From Actinomyces gerencseriae DSM 6844 (lineage in GTDB: Bacteria; Actinomycetota; Actinomycetes; Actinomycetales; Actinomycetaceae): a stretch of DNA of 64,000 bases. This document shows, one piece after another, positions 18,557 through 27,780 of this stretch. The position numbers and the translations under genes are program-made. The notes below the pieces were generated by a model that worked only from the letters and a program-made list of their open reading frames with translations, had not been told where the DNA came from and ran no database searches. Within the stretch, counting starts at the first letter, position 1. The number at the start of each line of letters is the position of its first letter. The stretch spans positions 234,141-298,140 of the forward strand of contig NZ_KE386873.1 in NCBI RefSeq assembly GCF_000429265.1, in the 5' to 3' direction.

Positions 18557-20944
18557 TCATGCCTGTTCGGCATCCACTACCCGTGGCCAGGCCGGCCAGG
18601 CGCCGTGGTCCATATGAGCCTCAACACGATAGCGGCACTCATCGGCGGGCAGGCCCCACATCTCCAGGAAGTGCCACAACCCCGCCTCCGAATGCCGGGA
18701 GATCGACACCGGGAACCGAACATCATCCAACTCATCCAAACGCACCGGACCGATCAGCTCATCGAACCCGACCGAACCACCATCCGAGTCACCCGAACCA
18801 CCCCGCACCGACTCCTCCCCATCAACCTCATCAACCCACGGCGCCACATAGGCGTAGGCGTAGGCCACACGCACCACCTCCACCTCACGCCCCCGCCACC
18901 AAGCACGCACACGCCCCACCCATAGGAGTCCCTCGCACTCGTCGACAAAGAGGTCACGGGACACCAGGTCCCCATGGAGCTGCCGCAGCCCCAGCTCCGC
19001 CGGAGCCCGGCACCAACTGTCAACCTCGATGTGAAAGCCGGGCTCACCCCAGTCGTACCGAGTCCCAGGCGAATCAACCAGCGGATACGGGACACCGGCA
19101 TAGACGAGGTACTGCCCGGAGGCCGGGACGGGACCGCACAGCGGCGACGGCCACCGCCGGGCGTCCACCCCTCCGGAGCGCTGCGGGCAGGCCCACGCAT
19201 CGAAACCCACCGGGAACACGAGCCGAGACGGATACCCGGACGACACCGGATCACGCCGCACCTCCAACGAGTCCCGTTCCTTGCACAGGACGGCCGTGCG
19301 CTCGACCACCACCTGCCTCAACGCACCGAGCCCCACCCACCGGCCCTCACCGGCGTCACCGCACCCGCGAACACGCGCCCGCTCACCCCACACCTCCACC
19401 ACCTCAACAGGAGACTCCTCCAGCACCGCCCACGACACCGCCTCGAACCCCGACACACCAGCATCCGCGGGCACCTCCATCACCCACACCCCACGATCCG
19501 GGTCAGCCACAAACCCCTCCGGGCACGGCACCGACCCCGGCACACTCACATGCTCAGGATCACCCTCGACGTCCCAACGGGCCACCACACCCGCAGGCAG
19601 AAGATCCACCCAATCATGACGCCGCACCCTCGTCGCATACGTCCCGGCCCACACCGGACCGGTCAACGACGGAGCAAGACCACCGAAACGCTCCTCCCAC
19701 CCCGACAACGAACCACGACGCAACGGATACAACGGCATAACCGGCCCGCACCACGAAAGCGGCGCCACACCACCGGCCCGCGGCCAAGACTGCCACACCC
19801 CACGCTCAAGACGACCCTCCACCTCACCCTCAGCATCCTCGGCCAACCCCCACACCCGCAGGAACGACCACGCCCCCGCCCCCGGCCTGCGCCTGACCTC
19901 CGCCTCGAACCGCACATCCTCCAACTCATCCAACCGCACCGGACCAACCCACGACGTCAAACGCCCCCGCCCCCTGACGACCACGGTCTTGAGATACGCA
20001 CGGGAATAGACAACCCGAGTGACCTCCACATCCTGACCCCGCCAACGAGCCCGCACTGTCCCCACGTTGATCTCGCCCTCGCTGCGGCCAGCCGCCAGCG
20101 GCTCACTGACAAGACCTCCCCCGTACGGGCGCATCGGCAGACCCACCGGCCGAGGCGACCACCACCCGTGCAGAACCACGTCATAAGCCGACTTGCCCGT
20201 CGCCATGTAATGCATTCCCGCAGACCCACGCGGGTACAAGCGCCCGTCCAGGACGATGTACCACTGACTGGTGCAGGGCACAGGGGCCGCCCACGGAGAG
20301 TCCCACACCTCCAGCGGCAGACCACCCGCCCGCTCCGGCGAACCCATGGCATCAAAACCAGCCGGGAACATCAACTCCGGCACCGGACGCCTGTTACTGC
20401 GGATACGAGCCTCCTCCACCTGATCCGTCATCCGCGGATTGCAGGCGCACCCCACCAGACGATACGTCTGCCGCACGACCACATCCCGCAGCGCACCCAG
20501 ATCCACCCACGCACCACCACCATCGCCCCCGCACGGATCGGCACCGCCACCCCCGTCACCGGCGTCCGCACCCCCACCATCCGCCTCATCACACGGAGCC
20601 CGGCGAACACGCGCCCGCTCACCCCACACCTCCACCACCTCAACAGCCGCACCATCAAGCACAGCACGAGCCCGCGCCACGAAACCCTCGACCAGCGCAC
20701 GCCCGGGCAGACGCAGCACCCACGCATCCCGACCAGCATCCGCCACGAACCCCGGCGGACACGGACCCCCCAACGGCACTTCCACCAAACCCGCATCACG
20801 ATCCCACCGAGCCACCACACCCGGCGGAACCACATACTCAAAACCACCCCCCACCGCATGAACACGCACACGCATCACATACACCCCAGCCCACACCGGA
20901 CCAGTCAACGACGCACACGCAACAGTCAACTTATCGGAATCCAT
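18557..20944 (-). CDS. Large protein made of two homologous halves, function unknown
   Basis: 795-residue protein with an internal tandem duplication. Half 1 starts at about residue 12 and half 2 at about residue 428, both with SLTGPVWAG followed by GVVARWD, CP-GFVAD, VEVVEVWGERARVR, VGLGALR-VVV, FP-GFDA, the block R-RWRG--VEV-RV-Y and SW/LIGPVRLDEL-DVRF, and ending W-FL--WGL. There is no signal peptide or membrane segment. Half 1 carries an extra Gly/Asp-rich loop (about 138-165). ATG start with GGGAGG 5 bases upstream. The opposite strand is also largely open, an artefact of codon bias. I recognise no family. Proteins of repeated domains like this are often found among toxin-immunity or contact-system genes, but that is inference only. 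Confidence 0.75.
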   Translation of the reverse strand: MDSDKLTVACASLTGPVWAGVYVMRVRVHAVGGGFEYVVPPGVVARWDRDAGLVEVPLGGPCPPGFVADAGRDAWVLRLPGRALVEGFVARARAVLDGAAVEVVEVWGERARVRRAPCDEADGGGADAGDGGGGADPCGGDGGGAWVDLGALRDVVVRQTYRLVGCACNPRMTDQVEEARIRSNRRPVPELMFPAGFDAMGSPERAGGLPLEVWDSPWAAPVPCTSQWYIVLDGRLYPRGSAGMHYMATGKSAYDVVLHGWWSPRPVGLPMRPYGGGLVSEPLAAGRSEGEINVGTVRARWRGQDVEVTRVVYSRAYLKTVVVRGRGRLTSWVGPVRLDELEDVRFEAEVRRRPGAGAWSFLRVWGLAEDAEGEVEGRLERGVWQSWPRAGGVAPLSWCGPVMPLYPLRRGSLSGWEERFGGLAPSLTGPVWAGTYATRVRRHDWVDLLPAGVVARWDVEGDPEHVSVPGSVPCPEGFVADPDRGVWVMEVPADAGVSGFEAVSWAVLEESPVEVVEVWGERARVRGCGDAGEGRWVGLGALRQVVVERTAVLCKERDSLEVRRDPVSSGYPSRLVFPVGFDAWACPQRSGGVDARRWPSPLCGPVPASGQYLVYAGVPYPLVDSPGTRYDWGEPGFHIEVDSWCRAPAELGLRQLHGDLVSRDLFVDECEGLLWVGRVRAWWRGREVEVVRVAYAYAYVAPWVDEVDGEESVRGGSGDSDGGSVGFDELIGPVRLDELDDVRFPVSISRHSEAGLWHFLEMWGLPADECRYRVEAHMDHGAWPAWPRVVDAEQA

Positions 20945-21303
20945 CGACCCTCCCGGAATTCGGCCATCACCACCGGCTGCTTGGCCAGCGAACCTGGATC
21001 GTCGCTCGACGTCGGAGTCTTCTCGGTCAGAGTACCGAGCGCACTCACGCCCATATCGAAGCCCCTCGACTTCTCACACCACATAGTACGGCTTCATTCA
21101 CAGGGGTTGCTGGCCGAAGGCGCCCCTCCGACCAGACAGTAACGATCCTGCAGACGCCGTCCACGATGTCGACAGGATCACCCCGAACACCTGCCGCAGA
21201 GGTGAGGTACGGTGACCATCTCATCGTCGCGATTCTCGGGCGGGTCCTGCTGCTCATTCGAATCGGAAACCTGACCATCGCCGTGTCTCAGGAGTGAGAA
21301 GAC
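20945..21303. other. Intergenic gap between divergent genes
   Basis: 359 bp separate the starts of the 795-residue protein gene and the 21304 gene. It must hold two divergent promoters. TAGTACGG near 21085 lies in the only relatively AT-rich stretch. I see no RNA gene or clear repeat here. Confidence 0.5.
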
Positions 21304-22395
21304 GTGTCTCATCCGCACCCCTACTACGACTACAAGGTCGGCGACCAGGTCGCCATCACAACCCTGGCGGGTCCGTGCATCGCCTTCGACGAGGGCCTCG
21401 CGGACTTCATCCACCTGGTTCGGACCACCACCGACAAGGACCTCGTCATCACGATCCCGCCGAAGGCGCGGCTGACCCCGGCCTTCGACCGCCTCGTGGA
21501 CGCCACCGGCTGCATCGTGCTCGTCCGGGAGAGCTCCGGGGGATACCGCGACCTCCGCACCGGCCGTTGGACTCCCGAGATCCGCCCAGCCGCTTCGAAC
21601 CGCGACGACCCTCGGATCGTCGTCTCGGAGGCCCACTTCCAGCAGGACGACCTGACCCCCCTCCTCACGGTATCCGCCTCGATCTACCACCGCGCGCGAC
21701 TCTCCACGGTCCTCGGCCGCGTCGCCGAGCTCATATGCGCCCATTTCATGCCCGAGGGCACTGTGCTGAGCTGGGCGCGAACCGAACCCGCCGGCGCCGT
21801 CTGGGACCGCAAGACCTTCACGAAGACCGCTCGGGACAACACGCCGGAAGCCCACATGATTCTCGCCGCGCACGGTCCCGGCCGCTCGGTGGCCTCGGGC
21901 TCCATGACTATCAACCGCACTGAGAACGGTCTCGAGGAGTACCTCGAGATGACGGTGCTCCCCACTCACATCGAACCCGCCTGGTGGCAGGATCGGGTCA
22001 ACACGTTCCTCCAGGCGGTGGGCACCGAGCTCAAGCCCCAATTCGCGCTGGTCCTCCGCACCGCGGGCAACGACGACGGGACCCTCCCCCCGACTGCTCG
22101 TACGGTCCCCACTCCGATGGCCGTCCTCATCGGGGCGCCCGGTATCCGTCGGTTGCGGGTCGATCCCGAGGCCGTTGCCAGCAAGCACGGGGGCTCGGTC
22201 ACCGGACGCGGCCGTCGCCACGGCGTCCTCATCCCGCTCGACTCCGGCCGGGAGCCCGCCTGGGACGCGATGTCCAGCCTGCTCAGCACACTCGACGGCG
22301 ACAACGGCAATCTCGCCCGCGTGCTCGCGCCCAAGACAAGTGCGGGTCCGGCCGCCGCGCCCTCATCCCATTTCGGCCCCAAGAGCCAGGACTGA
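21304..22395 (+). CDS. Hypothetical protein, first gene of a three-gene cluster
   Basis: 363-residue soluble protein starting at a GTG with AGGAG 11 bases upstream. It begins SHPHPYYDYKVGDQVAITTLAG, and its N-terminal third (FIHLVRTTTDKDLVITIPPKARLTP) precedes a 200-residue mixed alpha/beta region and a basic tail. From memory it resembles the uncharacterised DUF6177-like proteins found beside ESX/type VII genes in actinobacteria, but I cannot confirm this. Two small genes follow with gaps of 1 and 9 bp, suggesting an operon. Confidence 0.7.
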   Translation: MSHPHPYYDYKVGDQVAITTLAGPCIAFDEGLADFIHLVRTTTDKDLVITIPPKARLTPAFDRLVDATGCIVLVRESSGGYRDLRTGRWTPEIRPAASNRDDPRIVVSEAHFQQDDLTPLLTVSASIYHRARLSTVLGRVAELICAHFMPEGTVLSWARTEPAGAVWDRKTFTKTARDNTPEAHMILAAHGPGRSVASGSMTINRTENGLEEYLEMTVLPTHIEPAWWQDRVNTFLQAVGTELKPQFALVLRTAGNDDGTLPPTARTVPTPMAVLIGAPGIRRLRVDPEAVASKHGGSVTGRGRRHGVLIPLDSGREPAWDAMSSLLSTLDGDNGNLARVLAPKTSAGPAAAPSSHFGPKSQD

Positions 22396-22396
22396 C

Positions 22397-22564
22397 ATGG
22401 CACGAGGCACAGATGCGGCCATTCTCGACACCGCCCGTGTCAGGCGGAGCCGACTCATGAGCGCCCTCGAACGCGGATCGGCCTCCGGTCGCACGCGCGC
22501 GATCGGTCCCCGGCTCCTGGGCTCACTCGTGGCGAACAGCACCGCCCCATCCGACCGACCCTGA
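22397..22564 (+). CDS. Small basic protein, second gene of the cluster
   Basis: 55 residues (MARGTDAAILDTARVRRSRL and onward), Arg/Ser/Ala-rich, without a membrane segment. It starts one base after the preceding stop and ends 9 bases before the next gene, so position more than sequence argues that it is real. The GAGGAG of the following gene overlaps its stop. Family unknown. Confidence 0.5.
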   Translation: MARGTDAAILDTARVRRSRLMSALERGSASGRTRAIGPRLLGSLVANSTAPSDRP

Positions 22565-22573
22565 GGAGCGATC

Positions 22574-23080
22574 TTGCCTCGTATCGTCACCATCATCTCG
22601 CCCGAGATCCCCAAGACCCCCATGTTCGTCAACGCCACTCTGGCGCGCACCCCGAAGTTCACCCTCAGCCCGACCCCCGACAACTCCATCCTGGGCATCG
22701 TCCCCCACGACATGCCGTCCCGTCCCGCCATTGAGACTCCGCGCCCCTTCTTCGTCGTCGACCCCCGCGAGGTCGAGAGGATCGTCGGTGCGCAGCCCCC
22801 GTCCGCGTGGGAGCCCGCGATCCTCACGCACTGCTACGTGCCCTACGGCGCGGACTACGACATGTGGATCGACGTCGCTCTCGACGTGGCCGGCATGTGC
22901 GGCGGCTTCGCGGTCCTGAAGGGCGAGGTCATCCCCTTCCCCGAGCCGTGGCACTGGTCGCGCGGGGAGGACGGCCGGTGGCAGGCCGACTCGGACTGGA
23001 TGGACGCCAATGTCGCCGCCTACCACGAGCGCACCGGCGGAACGAGGAACTCCGCCAGTACGGGGGACCTCAACCGCTGA
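22574..23080 (+). CDS. Hypothetical protein with TTG start, third gene of the cluster
   Basis: 168 residues starting at TTG, chosen because GAGGAG lies 5 bases upstream and no ATG or GTG fits. The sequence PRIVTIISPEIPKTPMFVNA leads into a domain with RPFFVVDPREVERIVG and HCYVPYGADYDMWIDVALDVAGMCGG. No membrane segment. No family recognised. The last 11 bases overlap the convergent macrodomain gene. Confidence 0.65.
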   Translation: MPRIVTIISPEIPKTPMFVNATLARTPKFTLSPTPDNSILGIVPHDMPSRPAIETPRPFFVVDPREVERIVGAQPPSAWEPAILTHCYVPYGADYDMWIDVALDVAGMCGGFAVLKGEVIPFPEPWHWSRGEDGRWQADSDWMDANVAAYHERTGGTRNSASTGDLNR

Positions 23081-23960
23081 CGGCGGTCGTCAACGCGCCC
23101 TCGTAGGCGTCCACGTCCTCCTGCGCGAAGGCGCAGATGACGATGCGCAGGCCCGCCTCGGGGTGCGCGCCCAGCCACCGGTCGATCACCGAGACCACCA
23201 GTCGGGCGGCCTCCTCCTCGGGGTAGCCGAAGACCCCGGTGGACACCGAGCACAGGCCGACGGAGTCCAGTCCCGCGTCGGCGGCGACGCCGAGGACGGA
23301 CCGGTAGGAGCTCGCCAGGAGAGCGCGGTGCTCCTCGGTGACCCCTCTCTCGACGACGGGACCGACCGTGTGGATGACGTGCTCGGCCGGCAGGTGATAC
23401 CCGCCCGTGAGCAGGGCGCGCCCCGTCTCCTCCGGGCGGCCGCCGCGCCCCTCCATGTACTCGGCGCACTCGGCCCGCAGGCCCGGTCCGGCGACGGCGT
23501 GGATCACGTTGTCGATGCACGTGTGGCCGGGCACCCGGCAGCCGAGCATCTCGGCGTTGGCGGCATTGACGATCGCCCCCGCGCGCAGGGTTGTCAGGTC
23601 GCCCCTCCACAGGGCGACGCGCTCCCCCAGCGGCCCGTCGACGCCGTGCGTGGCGGACAGGGTCGGCAGGGCCCGCGCGTCGGGGGCACCGGCGTCGCGG
23701 ACGCGCTGGGCGGCCTCGGCCGCGAGCATCTCGTCGAGGTCCTCGCGAACGTCGTCGTCGGGGATGGGCCGGGGAGGACGGATCGTGAGCAGCCCGTCGA
23801 GAAGCCGGCGCAGCTCGACCGGTGGGAGCTCGGCCAGCGCGGCGGGCGGCGGGAACGCGGCGACGTCGCCCGCCCGAACGGCCTCGGTGGCGAAGTGCTG
23901 CGTGAGGCGGATCAGGCGGGCGACGTCGGCGTGCGCGGCGGCCGGTACGGACTGCGGCAT
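23070..23960 (-). CDS. Zinc-type macrodomain protein (ADP-ribosyl hydrolase)
   Basis: 296-residue protein predicted to remove ADP-ribose from proteins. An N-terminal helical part (1-110) precedes a macrodomain. The signature AIVNAANAEMLGCRVPGHTCIDN contains the Cys141, His146, Cys148 pattern that binds zinc in the SAV0325-type Zn-macrodomains. The second loop, SVSTGVFGYPEEEAA (with the preceding Cys), binds the ADP-ribose diphosphate. Known members reverse sirtuin-type ADP-ribosylation of lipoylated GcvH. Neither a GcvH nor an adjacent SirTM gene is seen here; a canonical sirtuin lies 31 kb away. Confidence 0.92.
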   Translation of the reverse strand: MPQSVPAAAHADVARLIRLTQHFATEAVRAGDVAAFPPPAALAELPPVELRRLLDGLLTIRPPRPIPDDDVREDLDEMLAAEAAQRVRDAGAPDARALPTLSATHGVDGPLGERVALWRGDLTTLRAGAIVNAANAEMLGCRVPGHTCIDNVIHAVAGPGLRAECAEYMEGRGGRPEETGRALLTGGYHLPAEHVIHTVGPVVERGVTEEHRALLASSYRSVLGVAADAGLDSVGLCSVSTGVFGYPEEEAARLVVSVIDRWLGAHPEAGLRIVICAFAQEDVDAYEGALTTAVSG

Positions 23961-24004
23961 GAAGTCAGGCTAGCGGTCGGCCAGCAGTCGGCGCGCAGCC
24001 GGAC

Positions 24005-24056
24005 CGATCTCGACGCGGAACTCGACCGATCTCGGTACGGAACTGAACCGATCTCG
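24005..24056. repeat. CGATCTCG repeats at 22-bp period, locus 2
   Basis: CGATCTCG starts at 24005, 24027 and 24049 with GGAACT in the same phase in both spacers, between the macrodomain and dps genes. It has the same unit and orientation as the repeat at 1479. Confidence 0.85.
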
Positions 24057-24106
24057 GCGACGGGAGAGCTCCGCGGGCCGGGCTGCGGCGGTTCTGGCGC
24101 CGGAGC

Positions 24107-24610
24107 TCAGGCGCTGTAGTTCTGGGCGGAGAGGAACCAGCTCTGCTGCTCCAGGCGCTGGGTGTAGTCCTCGAGGATGCTGGAGGAGGAGGGGTCGGCC
24201 TCGTCCACGGCGTCGTGAATGTCGCGCAGCGTCGTGGTGACCGCGTTGATGGCGGCGACGATGTAGTCGACGGCGTCGGAGGTGATGACGCCGCCCTCGG
24301 GGGCCTCGGGCACCGAGGTCTGAGCGGCGATCGTCGCGGGACGGGCGTCGGGGTAGGCGTTGATGGCGCGCATGCGCTCGGCGAGCTCGTCGGAGCCCTC
24401 GCGCGCGATATCGACGACCTCGTCGAGGTTGAGGTGGAGGTCGCGGAAGTTCGGGCCGACGACGTTCCAGTGGATCTGCTTGCCGACCAGGCTCAGGACG
24501 GTGATGTCGATCAGCGCGCGCTGGAGGTCGGCGCGCAGCTCGGCGGAGGCGGTGAAGGCGGGGGCGACGGGCGGGTTCTTGACGGTCTTAGCGCTCATGG
24601 CCATCACCAT
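24107..24610 (-). CDS. dps: Dps-family DNA-protecting ferritin-like protein
   Basis: Forms a dodecameric shell that oxidises and stores iron and can bind DNA during starvation or oxidative stress. The 167-residue protein has the Dps helix-B motif KQIHWNVVGPNFRDLHLNLDE and the ferroxidase-region motif AREGSDELAERM. It ends with the QSWFL segment common to actinobacterial Dps proteins. Start ATG 24610 is chosen because AGGAGG lies 7 bases upstream; in-frame ATGs at 24604 and 24598 are less well placed. The downstream gap carries a 22-bp-phased repeat. Confidence 0.94.
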   Translation of the reverse strand: MVMAMSAKTVKNPPVAPAFTASAELRADLQRALIDITVLSLVGKQIHWNVVGPNFRDLHLNLDEVVDIAREGSDELAERMRAINAYPDARPATIAAQTSVPEAPEGGVITSDAVDYIVAAINAVTTTLRDIHDAVDEADPSSSSILEDYTQRLEQQSWFLSAQNYSA

Positions 24611-24800
24611 ACGATCCCCTCCTGCCGATGGCCACGTCCTATCGCCCTGAGGAAACAGGTCGAACACCACGTCCGGCACCCGCGCCCGGCCGGTCCGCGC
24701 GCCCCTGCGCCGGAGCGGCGCCCGCGCCGGCGGTCCCCCACGGAGGACAGATCGCGCCCTCCCGGTTCGCGGGGCCGGGTCCGCGCACTGTCATGGATCC

Positions 24801-26204
24801 ATGAGCACCTCAGCGAACACGGCAGTACTCCCGCAGTGGGCGACGCCGGAGCGGCGGACCGTCCGGACCGGCCGACGACTCCCCCGCCCGTCCAACCAGC
24901 CGGCCGCCCCCACAGCGGGTCAGGCGGGCCCAGCCGGCGCCCCGTCCATCCCGGGCGCCCCGGCCGGTGTCCCCACTCCGGCCGGCTCCGCGCCCACGCC
25001 CGCGGCGTACCCGGAGGTCCCGGCCGCTCCCTCCGCCCCCGCCCGCGCCGCGACCGCCCGCCCCGTCCCGGCGCAGGCCCCCGGCCGCCCCCGGAGCCCC
25101 CGCGCCGACGACCTGGTCGTCACCACCGACGGCCTGACGAAGACCTACGGCGGCTTCCACGCCGTCGACCACGTGGACCTGCGGGTCCCGCGCGGCGGCA
25201 TCTACGGCTTCCTGGGCCCCAACGGCGCCGGCAAGTCCACCACCATGAAGCTCCTGCTCGGCCTGACCCGCCCCACCTCCGGCACCATGAGCGTGCTGGG
25301 CCACCCGGTGAGCCCCCGCTCGTCGCTGCCGTCCGGCGCCATCGGCTCACTCATCGAGGGCCCCTCCTACTACCCCAGGCTCACCGGCCCGGAGAACCTC
25401 GCCATGATCGCCGACTACCTCGGCCTGCCCCGCGCCCGCGTGCAGCACGCCCTGGCCACGGTCGCACTGACCGGCCAGGAGAAGAAGCTGGTCAAGGACT
25501 ACTCGCTGGGCATGAAGCAGCGCCTGGGACTGGCCATGGCGCTGCTGGCCGACCCGCCGCTCATGCTCCTGGACGAGCCCACCAACGGCCTGGACCCGGC
25601 CGGCGTCGCCGAGATCCGCGAGCTCATCGTGTCCCTGGCCCGGCAGGAGGGCGTGACCATCATCGTCTCCTCCCACATCCTCAGCGAGATCGAGCAGATG
25701 GCCGACGTCGTCGGCATCATCTGCGCCGGGAGCCTGCGCTACCAGGGCCCGCTGTCAGGCCTTCAGGACGAGGGCGTCATCGACTTCACCGTCTCCGACC
25801 CGGCGGGCGCGGCCGCCCTGTTCGCCGAGCAGCGGATCGCCCACCGGGTCCGCGGCCGGACGGTGCGCACCCCCATGCTGCCCGACGAGGCGGTGGGCGG
25901 GCTCGTGACCCGCATTGTGCGCGCGGGCGGCACGGTCTTCCGGGTGCAGACGGTCCGCAAGACCCTGGAGCAGGCCTTCCTGGAGCTGACGGACCCGCTC
26001 GGCCACCCGCACCGGCCCGGCCCGGTCGCGGACGCCGCCCCGGCGCTGTCCGCTCCCGGCACCCGCCCAACGGCGGCCCCGCCCGGCCCCGGCGCCCGCC
26101 CGGCGCCCGCGGCCGCGGTTGCCGCCCCCGCCGCCCCGGCGCCCGCGGGAACGGCCAGCGCCGCCCCCGCCGCCCCCCTCACAACCGGACGGGAGGGCCG
26201 CTGA
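24801..26204 (+). CDS. ABC transporter ATP-binding protein (BcrA/lantibiotic-exporter type)
   Basis: Energises an ABC-2 exporter made with the next two gene products. The ATPase core starts near residue 110 (LVVTTDGLTKTYGGFHAVD): Walker A GPNGAGKST (about 139-147), signature YSLGMKQR (about 235), Walker B LMLLDEP with THE D-loop NGLDP, and switch His in IIVSSH. Pro/Ala-rich tails of about 105 residues (N-terminal) and 60 residues (C-terminal) extend it to 467. It is the first of five genes coupled by 1-4 base overlaps with two permeases and a two-component system, an arrangement typical of self-immunity or antimicrobial-peptide resistance exporters. Confidence 0.93.
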   Translation: MSTSANTAVLPQWATPERRTVRTGRRLPRPSNQPAAPTAGQAGPAGAPSIPGAPAGVPTPAGSAPTPAAYPEVPAAPSAPARAATARPVPAQAPGRPRSPRADDLVVTTDGLTKTYGGFHAVDHVDLRVPRGGIYGFLGPNGAGKSTTMKLLLGLTRPTSGTMSVLGHPVSPRSSLPSGAIGSLIEGPSYYPRLTGPENLAMIADYLGLPRARVQHALATVALTGQEKKLVKDYSLGMKQRLGLAMALLADPPLMLLDEPTNGLDPAGVAEIRELIVSLARQEGVTIIVSSHILSEIEQMADVVGIICAGSLRYQGPLSGLQDEGVIDFTVSDPAGAAALFAEQRIAHRVRGRTVRTPMLPDEAVGGLVTRIVRAGGTVFRVQTVRKTLEQAFLELTDPLGHPHRPGPVADAAPALSAPGTRPTAAPPGPGARPAPAAAVAAPAAPAPAGTASAAPAAPLTTGREGR

Positions 26205-26965
26205 TGAGCGCCCTCGGCATGGAGCTGCGCAAGATCAAGCGGCGCCGCTTCTGGCTCATGGCCGCGGGCGGCGCCGGCCTGGAACTGGCCTGGGTCGCGG
26301 CCGCCACCGGCCAGCGCGCCGGGGGCACGGCCGAGCAGCGCCTGCTGGGGTTGAGCCTCAACGAGAGTCTGAGCCTGTGCGCCATGGTGTTGCCCCTCGT
26401 CGCGGCGCTGCTGACCTCCCGCCTGGCGACGGTGGACACCGAGGAGCGGATGGGCCGGCTGCTCACCGCCCTGGGGCAGCGCGGGGCCGCTCGCTTCGAC
26501 GCGAAGCTGGCCCTGGGGTCCCTCGCCGTCGCGCTCGGGCAGGCGTCGCTCCTGGCGTTCATCGCCCTGGTCGGTCCCGGCATGGGGCTGCGCCCGACGG
26601 CGGCCTACCGGGACTCGCTCTGGCCGGCCCTCGTGGTGATGCTCGCCGCCTCCGTCGCGGCGACGGCGGTCCAGCTGGCCCTGGCGACCTGCGTCGACAA
26701 GCAGGGGGTCGGGCTGGCCGCGGGCGCGCTGGCGGGGGTGCTGTGCTCGGGGCTGCCCTCCGCGCACCTGGAGGCTCTGGGCTGGCTGCTCCCCTGGGGC
26801 GTCGCCGTCGCCGGCAACCCCTTCTCCAGCCTGGCCTCCTTCCGGGCGCACGCCCCCGTCACGGTCGCCCACCCGTGGGCGGGCGCCCTGTTCGCCGTCA
26901 TCGCCGCCGCCGTCTGGGTCGCGGCGGCCAGACTCGCCGTCGTCCACAAGGAGAACCACCGATGA
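26204..26965 (+). CDS. ABC-2 type permease subunit 1
   Basis: 253-residue integral membrane protein. The N-terminal MELRKIKRRRFWLM is followed by a GLELAWVAAA stretch and about six hydrophobic segments, ending in a large one (GALFAVIAAAVWVAAARLAVV). The TVDTEERMGRL loop resembles the MutG/SpaE-type permease of lantibiotic exporters. It starts in the TGATG overlap with the ATPase gene and ends in an ATGA overlap with the second permease. Confidence 0.85.
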   Translation: MSALGMELRKIKRRRFWLMAAGGAGLELAWVAAATGQRAGGTAEQRLLGLSLNESLSLCAMVLPLVAALLTSRLATVDTEERMGRLLTALGQRGAARFDAKLALGSLAVALGQASLLAFIALVGPGMGLRPTAAYRDSLWPALVVMLAASVAATAVQLALATCVDKQGVGLAAGALAGVLCSGLPSAHLEALGWLLPWGVAVAGNPFSSLASFRAHAPVTVAHPWAGALFAVIAAAVWVAAARLAVVHKENHR

Positions 26966-27780
26966 GCACCTCGACAGCACTCCCCCTCCCCGCCGCCCCG
27001 GCGCATACCGCGCGACCCCCGCGCCCCCGGCCCGCCGGGCCGTCGGTACGAGCGGCCTGGGCGTGGGAGAACCGCAAGGCCTCCAACCGCTGGTACTGGG
27101 CGGCGCTGGCGGCGCTGTGCGCGCTCGGGATGGCGGGCGGCTGGTACCAGTACACCTCGTTCCGCGCCGAATTCGACGCCCAGGGGACGACCTGGCTCGC
27201 CGTGTGGAGTCAGGCGACGCTCCTGCCGACCATGCTGTTCCTGCCCCTGCTCGTGGCGGCGCTCACCGCGCAGACCGCCGCCGGCGAGCACCAGGGGCGC
27301 AACTGGCAGCGCATGAGCGCCAACCGCCTGCAAGGCGCCATGGTCGCGGGCAAGCTCCTCCACATGGCGCAGACCGCGCTGCTCACCGCTCTGGTGCTCC
27401 TGGGGGAGTTCATCGCCACCGGGCTGCTGCTCGGCTTCGACCCGGCGGGGCTCGGCCCCTACGCGGCGCGCCTCGTCCCCGTCGCCCTGTCGATCCTGGC
27501 CGTCGAGGTGTTCGTCGCCTGGCTCGGCGTCGTCATGACCTCGTTCGCCTCGGTCATGTCCACCGTGCTGGTGGCCACCATCGCCGGCTGCGCCGTGACG
27601 CTGATCGTCCCTCCGGTCTCGGCCCTCTACCCGCTGTCGCTCATGACCGCGGCCTGCGCCTCTCGTGACCCCGGTAGCATCGCCTCCATGGGGTCCATCG
27701 CGCTCGCCTCCGCCATCGCCGCCGCCTGGGCCCTGGTGTGGACGACGGCGCTGCGGCGCGCCGCCGGCCGGGTCTCATGA
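26962..27780 (+). CDS. ABC-2 type permease subunit 2
   Basis: 272 residues: a 35-residue Pro/Ala-rich tail, then about six membrane segments. The order of features (WAWENRKASNRWYWAALAAL, an outer loop TSFRAEFDAQGTTWLAVWSQ, and NWQRMSANRLQGAMVAGK after segment 2) matches the lantibiotic-immunity permease family. It probably pairs with the preceding permease to form a heterodimeric channel. ATGA overlaps on both sides show translational coupling. Confidence 0.85.
   Translation: MSTSTALPLPAAPAHTARPPRPRPAGPSVRAAWAWENRKASNRWYWAALAALCALGMAGGWYQYTSFRAEFDAQGTTWLAVWSQATLLPTMLFLPLLVAALTAQTAAGEHQGRNWQRMSANRLQGAMVAGKLLHMAQTALLTALVLLGEFIATGLLLGFDPAGLGPYAARLVPVALSILAVEVFVAWLGVVMTSFASVMSTVLVATIAGCAVTLIVPPVSALYPLSLMTAACASRDPGSIASMGSIALASAIAAAWALVWTTALRRAAGRVS

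Noticed and set aside
18100-21142. Two long plus-strand frames opposite the 795-residue protein
   Set aside because: They are rich in Pro, Arg, His and Thr, as expected from antisense of a GC-rich gene, and have no internal homology of their own beyond what the minus-strand duplication imposes.
24215-26203. Extended N terminus of the first permease in the lantibiotic-type operon
   Set aside because: The frame is open far upstream, but it overlaps dps antisense and the ATPase gene. Coupling at TGATG 26204 and the membrane-protein start motif fix the true start.
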